64,000 nucleotides of DNA from Alkalimarinus sediminis (lineage in GTDB: Bacteria; Pseudomonadota; Gammaproteobacteria; Pseudomonadales; Oleiphilaceae), in NCBI RefSeq assembly GCF_026427595.1, contig NZ_CP101527.1:3026001-3090000 (forward strand), read 5' to 3'. The notes below the pieces were generated by a model, which was given only the letters and a program-made list of their open reading frames with translations, had not been told where the DNA came from and ran no database searches. A program made the translations under genes and the position numbers. Shown one piece after another: positions 1-7,978 of this stretch (its first letter is position 1; each line of letters begins with the position of its first letter).

Positions 1-427
1 GCTCCAGATATTCTGCAATGGCTTTATTACATTGGCGAATAATAAACGAGGCTTGGTCAGACTCCCCATGCATGGTGGGCTTTTTTACACCCTGCCCTGC
101 ACATAAATTCAGCATGGCATCCATCGCTTGCATATCGATTTCAATGAAGCAGACACCCATAGCCCCCTGAATCAGTCGCACAGGGTGCACCAGCATTGTA
201 TGCTCTTTAGCACATGAAGGGTCAATAAACAGCACTTTAACTTTTAAGTCAGGGGATTGCTGAACCGCCTCACGAATCGACAGAGAAACATCATCATCAT
301 ATTTAATGAACAGCCCTTCAGCACAAAAATCAGCAATTTCACAGGGCCAATAGCGATCACCTGTTAGAGTTAATTTTGCAGCTAGAGTAATCGGGCGACG
401 GGGACTGGTGCGCCGTTCCATGGTCAT
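1..427 (-). CDS. DUF1631-type protein, N-terminal part only (PilZ-like start)
   Basis: Only the first 142 codons are in the window; the gene runs off the left edge with no stop codon. The reading frame opens with ATG at 427 (a second ATG lies two codons on) and stays open to base 1. The N terminus, with RRP, a basic-hydrophobic stretch, then DFCAEGLFIKY, resembles the PilZ-like head of the large DUF1631 proteins of Pseudomonas and Marinobacter relatives, some of which were once misnamed thymidine phosphorylase. PilZ domains can bind cyclic-di-GMP, but the RxxxR and (D/N)xSxxG signatures are not clear here, so binding is not claimed. The assignment is recall of a family, made from a fragment; the coding frame itself is secure. 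Confidence 0.6.
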   Translation of the reverse strand, partial: MTMERRTSPRRPITLAAKLTLTGDRYWPCEIADFCAEGLFIKYDDDVSLSIREAVQQSPDLKVKVLFIDPSCAKEHTMLVHPVRLIQGAMGVCFIEIDMQAMDAMLNLCAGQGVKKPTMHGESDQASFIIRQCNKAIAEYLE

Positions 428-469
428 TTAATTTGCGTCTCTTCTACAGGGTTAAACGTCAACGCTTTA

Positions 470-530
470 TCAACATCAACATTGATTCAACATCAATCCT
501 TGGCTTAACATCAACCGTTAGTTCAATATC
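470..530. repeat. Degenerate short tandem repeat of TCAACATCAA type
   Basis: The spacer between the two divergent genes carries five or so imperfect copies of a 10-13 base unit (TCAACATCAA, TCAACATCAATC, TTAACATCAACC, TTCAATATCGAA). No stem-loop or promoter is obvious inside it. Its role is unknown; it may be slippage-prone filler or a cluster of protein sites. Confidence 0.5.
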
Positions 531-689
531 GAATTTCAGGTATTACAATTTACCTGAAGTATAGACGGCTTTAAACATTTGATGGTAAAGATCTGTAACC
601 AAAAGTTAAGCGTGTTAGATAACCACAGTGGTCGCTACTTTTTTGATTCGCCCCTCACATAACCGGTGGTCACAACTATAAAAATCCTC

Positions 690-1778
690 ATGAAAAAACA
701 GACGACAATATTCTCAGGCACCACCTTGCTGTTAGCATCGCTGACTCTCTTGGTCATACTAGTTCAAGGGTGTAGCTCAATAGCGTACTACCAGCAGGCA
801 ATTGCCGGGCAGTACCAGATTCTCAACAACCGCGTCGACATCGAAGCACTTATTGAAGATAACCAAACAGAAGAAAATCTCAAACAGAAACTCACTATCG
901 TTCAGCAAGTTAGAGCATTTGCAGCCAAAGAAATGCAGATGGATGTAGGGCAAAGCTACTCTCAGTACAGCGATACTGAACGGGATTATGTTGTCTGGAA
1001 TATCACCGCGACACCAGAACTTTCGTTAACACCTCATCAGTGGTGCTATCCCATCATTGGCTGCCAGAGCTACCGTGGCTATTTTAAACAACAAACAGCC
1101 CAGCTAAAGGCCGATGAGTTACAAAGACAAGGGTTTGATACGTGGGTAGGAGGGGTAACCGCCTACTCAACACTAGGCTGGTTTGATGACCCGATACTGA
1201 ATACTTTTGTTTACCGTGACGATAGTGACCTGGCTGCACTTCTAATACATGAACTTAGCCATCAGGTGCTTTATATTAAAGATGATACCGCCTTTAACGA
1301 AAGTTTTGCCACCGCGGTTGAGGTTGAAGGGCTGCAGCGCTGGCTGATGTCTATCGATCAAGCGCCATTAGTACAACATCACCAAATAAAACTGAAAGAG
1401 CGGCAGGTATTCATATCCACTGTGTCCGCCTCCATAGAACGCTTAAAGGCAGTCTACGAGTCAACAATCAGTGACGAGAAAAAGCGAGCCGAAAAAGATC
1501 AAATCATTAAAGAGATGAAGCAACAATACCAACAAAATATTCTCGACAACCATTTATCGGGATACTTCACCCGCTGGTTTGACAAAGTGAATAATGCAAA
1601 ACTAATCACGGTATCAAACTACTATCGCTACGTGCCTGCATTTACCGCGATGATTGCAGAATCAAATGGCGACATGGGCCAGTTTTACGAAGCAGCAAAG
1701 CAGCTAGGAAAATTAGATAAAGCCCTCAGAGACAACACCCTGCAAGCCTATATACTCGAATCACCTCAACACCCATAA
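690..1778 (+). CDS. Lipoprotein zinc metallopeptidase (predicted aminopeptidase, COG4324 type)
   Basis: The 362-residue protein starts with a signal segment of about 25 residues ending in VQGC, a plausible lipobox, so it is probably a lipid-anchored envelope protein. The motif HELSH (an HExxH zinc site) lies near residue 190 and is followed by NESFA, whose glutamate would be the third zinc ligand, as in gluzincin-type peptidases. The long helical C-terminal half has no recognisable motif. The family is annotated as predicted aminopeptidase; no substrate is established as far as I know. An upstream GTG at 666 is possible, but ATG at 690 gives a better signal peptide. It ends 18 bases before the 3' end of argA on the other strand, so the pair is convergent with almost no room for a terminator. 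Confidence 0.8.
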   Translation: MKKQTTIFSGTTLLLASLTLLVILVQGCSSIAYYQQAIAGQYQILNNRVDIEALIEDNQTEENLKQKLTIVQQVRAFAAKEMQMDVGQSYSQYSDTERDYVVWNITATPELSLTPHQWCYPIIGCQSYRGYFKQQTAQLKADELQRQGFDTWVGGVTAYSTLGWFDDPILNTFVYRDDSDLAALLIHELSHQVLYIKDDTAFNESFATAVEVEGLQRWLMSIDQAPLVQHHQIKLKERQVFISTVSASIERLKAVYESTISDEKKRAEKDQIIKEMKQQYQQNILDNHLSGYFTRWFDKVNNAKLITVSNYYRYVPAFTAMIAESNGDMGQFYEAAKQLGKLDKALRDNTLQAYILESPQHP

Positions 1779-1796
1779 AAAGCTCGCAAAGCCGAC

Positions 1797-3107
1797 CTAT
1801 AGGTATTTAACAAACACCTTGGAGTTTCTCTGTAAGTTATAGTTGGACTGTTTATGCCCGGGCAGCTCATCTTTTGAAGACTTTTCAAAACCCCGCTCTA
1901 TAAACCAGTGCTCCGTCTGAGTAGTTAGCACAAACAATCGACTAAAACCTAGGGATCGTGCTCGTTTTTCTACCGCTTCTAATATTGTGTCGCCTCGACC
2001 ATGCCTGCGATAATCTGCACGCACCGCAAAACAGGATAACTCCCCAGCCTGGTCTTCAGGAAAAGGGTACAGCGCTGCACACCCAATAATAGCGCCATCC
2101 CTCTCGTCCACTGTGAAGTAGCCAATCTCTGTTTCGATTAACTCTCTCGAACGGCGAACTAAAACCCCCTGCTCCTCAAGCGGCTCTATTAGCTCCATAA
2201 TGCCATTCAAGTCACCAATTTCTGCGGGCCTGACCTGCTCATAGTCGTCGGAGCTTACCATTGTACCGCCGCCATCTCGCGTAAATAACTCCTCCAAGAT
2301 CGCGCCATTACTTTTATAGCTAATAATGTGAGATCTTTTGACTCCATTAGCACAAGCTTCACAGGCGGCTTTTAACTGTGCCCGAGCGAGTGAATCTAAC
2401 TGCTCTGAAGCAGCTAACAGCTCGCGACCATCCGCAATCGTAAGCTCTCTGATTAGACAGCCACTTCCATCTTCGATCCCCGACTTATCAGTCAGCAGAA
2501 TGAGCTTCTCTGCTTTTAACGCCGCGGCTGCGGTGCTGGCCACATCTTCATAGCTTAGATTAAACGCATCCCCGGTGACGGAATACCCTAACGAGGGCAA
2601 TAACACGACAGCGCCTGAATCCAGCAGTGATGTGATTGCTTCACTGTCGATACGTCTAACCTTGCCGGTGTGGCAAAGGTCCGTGCCTTCTAAGACACCC
2701 ACAGGCCGTGCCATAACAAAGTTACCACTGCAAACACGAATCTTCGCACCATGCATAGGCGAGTTAACGATACCGGTTGAGAGTTTGGCTTCTAGTTTTG
2801 CCCTCAATCGACCAGATACCTCGAGAATATGCTCGAGCATCGCTTCATGCGTAACACGCAGACCTAAATGAAAGTCTGATTTAATCCCCGCTTCTGCCAA
2901 TCGGGAGTCAATCTGAGGACGAGCGCCGAATGCGACAACCAACCTAACGCCTAAACTGTTCAGCAGTGCAATGTCATGAACGATATTGATCAAATTTTCA
3001 TCGTCTAAGGCTTCACCACATAACGTCAACACGACCGTTTTTTTACGATGGGCATTTATGTAAGGCGAAGACTGACGAAACCAACTCACCCACTCTTTAT
3101 CACTCAC
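1797..3107 (-). CDS. argA: N-acetylglutamate synthase (two-domain ArgA)
   Basis: ArgA makes N-acetylglutamate from glutamate and acetyl-CoA, the first step of arginine synthesis. The protein has an amino-acid-kinase-like domain (about residues 15-285) that binds arginine as feedback inhibitor in the family, then a GNAT acetyltransferase domain with an RRHGRGD acetyl-CoA loop. I place the start at GTG 3107, not the upstream ATG 3125. An AAGGAG ribosome site sits just before 3107, and the resulting N terminus (MSDKEWVSWFRQ, then SPYINAHR) matches the pseudomonad form. That gives 436 residues and an eight-base overlap with the end of argE, suggesting translational coupling. Confidence 0.95.
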   Translation of the reverse strand: MSDKEWVSWFRQSSPYINAHRKKTVVLTLCGEALDDENLINIVHDIALLNSLGVRLVVAFGARPQIDSRLAEAGIKSDFHLGLRVTHEAMLEHILEVSGRLRAKLEAKLSTGIVNSPMHGAKIRVCSGNFVMARPVGVLEGTDLCHTGKVRRIDSEAITSLLDSGAVVLLPSLGYSVTGDAFNLSYEDVASTAAAALKAEKLILLTDKSGIEDGSGCLIRELTIADGRELLAASEQLDSLARAQLKAACEACANGVKRSHIISYKSNGAILEELFTRDGGGTMVSSDDYEQVRPAEIGDLNGIMELIEPLEEQGVLVRRSRELIETEIGYFTVDERDGAIIGCAALYPFPEDQAGELSCFAVRADYRRHGRGDTILEAVEKRARSLGFSRLFVLTTQTEHWFIERGFEKSSKDELPGHKQSNYNLQRNSKVFVKYL

Positions 3108-4305
3108 CCTTGCTCTCTCCTTCATGACCACTTACCGCAGCGACATCATCTATACAATATTGTTGGATCAGACCTTTCAAAATATTAACGCCAGGCTTAA
3201 CTTGATCGACCGCCAAAAACTCATCAGGCTGGTGTGCTTGATCAATAGAACCAGGCCCCATCACAATCGTATCCATACCTAATGATTGTAAATAAGGCGC
3301 TTCTGTTGCAAAAGCGACCGCTTCAGCACTATGACCACTGAGACGTTCACAAACAGCCACAAACGGAGACTCTGCAGGAGTCTCGAACGCAGGAACACCA
3401 CCAAAGAGGTGCTCTATCTCCAGAGAAACTTCATGCCTCTGAGCAATGGGCGTCACACGTTTACGAATCATCTCCCTGAGCATATGAATATCCATCCCAG
3501 GTAAGGGACGCAGGTCAAACTGCAGTTCGCAAGCACCACATATCCGGTTTGGATTATCACCACCGTGAATATGCCCAAAATTCATCGTCGGCATGGCAAT
3601 CTCAAATGCAGGGTTTCGGTGTTGAGCCTGAAGCTCTTTTTTAAATAAAGTCAGATCAGCCAACACATCAATCATGCAATCTAACGCACTTCGCCCCAGC
3701 GACGGATTTGAAGAGTGCCCCGAACGGCCTTGTAGGCGAATGCACTCCATCATCATCCCTTTATGCATGCGAATAGGCTTTAACCCTGTTGGCTCACCGA
3801 TGACAGCGCATCTCGCCTTTGGACGGCCCGCTTCTGCCAGCGCTCTCGCGCCAGACATCGAACTCTCTTCATCTGCTGTGGCAATAACGATTAGCGGCTG
3901 CTTAAAATCTGCCCCTGAAAATGCCTGCACCGCACTTAATATCACAGGGAAAAAACCTTTCATATCGCAACTACCTAAACCATAGAACCGGTTATCACGG
4001 TAGCTTAGAGAGAAAGGATCAGAGCTCCACTTGGCTTGATCAAATGGTACGGTGTCGGTGTGCCCTGCTAGAACGAGACCACCAGCCCCCTTCCCCATCG
4101 TGGCGATTAAATTTTGCTTGCCAGGATGACCTGGCACATCCATCCGCTCAACAGCAAACCCTAGCGACTCAAACCAGCTAGCCAATAGCTCAATGACCTG
4201 GCAATTACTTTGATCCCAAGTTGATGAAGGACTGCTAACTGATGGCGCTGCAATCAGCTGCATCAGCATACTTTCAAACGAGGGTAACACCGCATCATTT
4301 ATCAT
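3100..4305 (-). CDS. argE: Acetylornithine deacetylase
   Basis: ArgE hydrolyses N-acetylornithine to ornithine and acetate in arginine synthesis. It is an M20-family zinc hydrolase: the metal motif GHTDTVPF is at residues 81-88, the catalytic pair is in TADEESSMSG near residue 145, and GEPTG follows near 170. The 401-residue length is typical. The gene lies directly upstream of argA in the same direction and overlaps its start. The adjacency of argE and argA is also seen in pseudomonads and fits a shared transcript for two acetyl-cycle enzymes. Confidence 0.95.
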   Translation of the reverse strand: MINDAVLPSFESMLMQLIAAPSVSSPSSTWDQSNCQVIELLASWFESLGFAVERMDVPGHPGKQNLIATMGKGAGGLVLAGHTDTVPFDQAKWSSDPFSLSYRDNRFYGLGSCDMKGFFPVILSAVQAFSGADFKQPLIVIATADEESSMSGARALAEAGRPKARCAVIGEPTGLKPIRMHKGMMMECIRLQGRSGHSSNPSLGRSALDCMIDVLADLTLFKKELQAQHRNPAFEIAMPTMNFGHIHGGDNPNRICGACELQFDLRPLPGMDIHMLREMIRKRVTPIAQRHEVSLEIEHLFGGVPAFETPAESPFVAVCERLSGHSAEAVAFATEAPYLQSLGMDTIVMGPGSIDQAHQPDEFLAVDQVKPGVNILKGLIQQYCIDDVAAVSGHEGESKGE

Positions 4306-4315
4306 GATAAAGAGC

Positions 4316-5626
4316 CTATCGCCATACTTTAAAAGACGTTATATTTCGTTTTCGGAGCGGATAACTCACCTTCCCACCAGTGACGATTTGCTCTATTTCA
4401 ATTATGTGTTCATTAACTAGTATGATCGAACCTTCAACCGTTTTACCTGAATCTAGTTCAATCAACGCTCGCCGTTTTAAGAACGTATCCGCAAGCTCTA
4501 TCTCAGTATCTTTATAGCTCTTGCTTAATGCTGGAGCTTCAGTTTGAGCCGGGAGCCCGTCGCTTTCATCGGGTAATTGCGATCCATCTCCAGAGTCACT
4601 GCTGACAAATTGCTTGCTATCAACCTCTAACGATAAGTCATCTAGCGGCGTGCCATTTAGAATGATTCGTAAATTCAGCATACTGATAATATCATTGGCA
4701 GAAAACAGGGATAATGAGGTGTAGTCAATGTCTCTGTCTGGGGTTACCTCAACATTCAACTGTCCTCCATCGAGGATGTAACGACGATACGCCTCAACCA
4801 AGGAGGGGTTCAAGCTAATGCCATGATCCTTCAGATCTGCATCCCACTCTTGTGACGCATGCTCGACATAACGCTTTCTTTCTGTCTCTGTCTTTTTACC
4901 GCAAAAGAACGATAGTCTGCGATAGTAACCACCGTCATTAAAACTCCACTCAGCACGATTAATTTCAGGTAAGCCCTGAGCGCCCACCAAGCCATATAGG
5001 TCATTTTCACCTACACCGACGCTCACCGTAAACTCACTTCGCCCCATGCTTTCAGAGTCAACAACCGCATCTAGCATCAACCTGCTGGCTAAAGGTTCAA
5101 AGCGATAGCCTATTTCACTACTAACGGTGAAGCGATCGTACCCCATAGCCCGTAGCTCTGGAGCCTCCACCGCAACAGTATCACCACAAGCATAGACGCC
5201 AAAGGGGTTAAAGCTCGCTTTTGATGCTGCCGTGTCTGTTCTGGCATTTAGAGAGGCGAGCAGTTCATCAAACTGGCCATCAAGAGGGAACGACATATTG
5301 GTTGTTTTAATTCGCAACTCATCTGGAGGAATACGCTGAGCAAGCTTATCTTTTAACTTAAATAGCTCTGTTGCATCTTTGACTTTGAGACTAAGCTCAT
5401 CGATCGTAATCGTGCCCTTGAGTAAAAACGGCGTGATTTTAATATCACGAACACCAACCTCACCATCAAAGGTTGAATAGATCCAACCATATTTTACTGT
5501 TGCTATAGGGGCTACCTGCTCTTTGATAGCTGATAACTGCTTATGCACTTGAAACCAGAGGTAACCTTTAAACGCGGCAACCACTGCAATAGCGAGAAAA
5601 ACCAACCCCCAGAATATTTTTTTCAT
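4316..5626 (-). CDS. Membrane-anchored protein with Sm/Hfq-like C-terminal segment, function unknown
   Basis: I do not recognise this 436-residue protein. It has one N-terminal membrane helix (about residues 4-23), so the rest is probably periplasmic or attached to the inner membrane. The middle looks like a beta-rich AsmA/DUF945-style domain, with repeated alternating hydrophobic strands. The last 50 residues read like an Sm fold: a strand with IELDSGKTVEGSI, then VNEHIIEIE, then a closing strand YPLRKRNITSF. This matches the L-x2-G-x2-V-x-G-x-I-x3-N spacing of the Sm1 motif. The start chosen is ATG 5626, with GGGGTGG upstream; GTG 5638 is possible. It ends 10 bases before argE and may share its transcript. 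Confidence 0.6.
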   Translation of the reverse strand: MKKIFWGLVFLAIAVVAAFKGYLWFQVHKQLSAIKEQVAPIATVKYGWIYSTFDGEVGVRDIKITPFLLKGTITIDELSLKVKDATELFKLKDKLAQRIPPDELRIKTTNMSFPLDGQFDELLASLNARTDTAASKASFNPFGVYACGDTVAVEAPELRAMGYDRFTVSSEIGYRFEPLASRLMLDAVVDSESMGRSEFTVSVGVGENDLYGLVGAQGLPEINRAEWSFNDGGYYRRLSFFCGKKTETERKRYVEHASQEWDADLKDHGISLNPSLVEAYRRYILDGGQLNVEVTPDRDIDYTSLSLFSANDIISMLNLRIILNGTPLDDLSLEVDSKQFVSSDSGDGSQLPDESDGLPAQTEAPALSKSYKDTEIELADTFLKRRALIELDSGKTVEGSIILVNEHIIEIEQIVTGGKVSYPLRKRNITSFKVWR

Positions 5627-5910
5627 TTTTACGACCACCCCAGAAACAACACAAAGAGCGCACTTGATACGTACGTCCTTAAACTATATCAGAGATATAG
5701 AACTTAGGATAACTGGATGAATAGATCTACAAAACTTTGTTATTTATCTGATTATTACCCAGAACTCCGCTAGGCAATACCTGTAGAGTTTCCTATAATA
5801 ACGTTTAACAAAATTTTGCATATACAGCGGTACTTGTATTTTCTATTTCTATATTTCTCTATGCCACACAACATGAAGCAAAGAGAAGGATAATCACGGC
5901 GCGAAGGGAT

Positions 5911-6975
5911 ATGGCACATCATCACGATGATTTAAACCAGGCAGTTCGATACTTAAAGCTCACGCTACCTGAAATGAGCAAACGGGAAATCCCCACAACA
6001 CCTGAAAATTACGCTGTATGGTACGAATACATATCCGGCTCTAACCTAGAACTTAAGCGAAAAATAGACAGTCTTATACAGAAACAGACACCTTTTTCTG
6101 AAAAGCTCAATAACGACCTTTACACACAGTATATTGAAAACGGCCAACAACCCGCCTTTGATGAGATCCGCGATAGCGTTAGAAAAATCATCAATGACCT
6201 GTTGTTACAAGTGTCTGGTGAGGGTAACGAACTCGGCGGCTATGCAAAATCACTTGAACTATTTTCTGAAAAAGTTAGCGATACAGTCGACACTAACACT
6301 ATAAACCTCCTTATTACCGAGCTGCTAATCGAGACTAGAAAGCGAGAAGAAGCAACTCATAGCCTGCAAGCAACACTTGATACAATGGCTCAAGAGATGA
6401 CTCAGCTGCGTGAAGAGGTTGAGCGACTCAACGATGAAGCTAGTACCGACGCTCTCACCCGAGTTAAAAATCGCCGTGCCTTTAACATCTCTTTAGAGAA
6501 AGCCATATCAACCAGTAAAATCGACTCGACTCAACTAACGCTTCTTATCCTGGATATTGACCATTTCAAACAGTTTAATGATCAGTTTGGTCATATCACT
6601 GGCGATAAAGTACTGCGTTTTGTGGCCACAATGCTGCAAAAAAATGTAAAGGGCAATGACACCGTCGCTCGGTTCGGAGGCGAGGAGTTTGCGGTTATTC
6701 TACCTGAGACCTCCTACGAAAATGCGCTATCAGTTGCTGAAAACGTACGCACCCGAATCGCGGGCCAAATGCTTACCGATAGCGCAGCCAACGTAAAGCT
6801 GGGCTCAGTCCATGCATCTATCGGTGTAGCAAGTTATCGATATGGCGAGAGCCCTGAAGAATTTATTCACCGTGCCGACCAGTGTCTTTACAAAGCCAAA
6901 AATAGCGGTCGTAATAGAGTCGTTGGCGAGCAAGATATTACGGAAGAATTACCATCAAAAGAGCAAAGGATATAA
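5911..6975 (+). CDS. Diguanylate cyclase (GGDEF domain)
   Basis: The 354-residue cytoplasmic protein should make cyclic-di-GMP from two GTP. The C-terminal GGDEF domain (about residues 180-340) carries an intact RFGGEEF active site near residue 250, preceded by the metal motif LDIDHFK. The allosteric inhibitory I-site that normally reads RxxD is KGND here, so product inhibition may be weak or absent. The N-terminal 150 residues have no membrane helix and end in a predicted coiled coil (about 130-178). They contain a PENYAVWYEY segment that I recall from a family of soluble pseudomonad cyclases. It is transcribed alone, divergent from the Sm-tail gene. Confidence 0.9.
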   Translation: MAHHHDDLNQAVRYLKLTLPEMSKREIPTTPENYAVWYEYISGSNLELKRKIDSLIQKQTPFSEKLNNDLYTQYIENGQQPAFDEIRDSVRKIINDLLLQVSGEGNELGGYAKSLELFSEKVSDTVDTNTINLLITELLIETRKREEATHSLQATLDTMAQEMTQLREEVERLNDEASTDALTRVKNRRAFNISLEKAISTSKIDSTQLTLLILDIDHFKQFNDQFGHITGDKVLRFVATMLQKNVKGNDTVARFGGEEFAVILPETSYENALSVAENVRTRIAGQMLTDSAANVKLGSVHASIGVASYRYGESPEEFIHRADQCLYKAKNSGRNRVVGEQDITEELPSKEQRI

Positions 6976-6984
6976 GCCTTTAAC

Positions 6985-7047
6985 GCTCAAACAAAAAGGT
7001 TCTACATAAAGGGGCTAATCAGCGTAAAGCCAACGCCCCTCTTGAGC
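6985..7047. terminator. Nested hairpins between convergent genes
   Basis: The 83 bases between the cyclase and argB hold an outer stem GCTCAA (6985-6990) with TTGAGC (7042-7047) and an inner stem AGGGGC (7010) with GCCCCT (to 7040). There is no strong T-run, so an intrinsic bidirectional terminator is likely but not certain. Confidence 0.45.
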
Positions 7048-7058
7048 AACGTTAACCG

Positions 7059-7973
<915 letters not shown>

Positions 7974-7978
7974 TCAAA

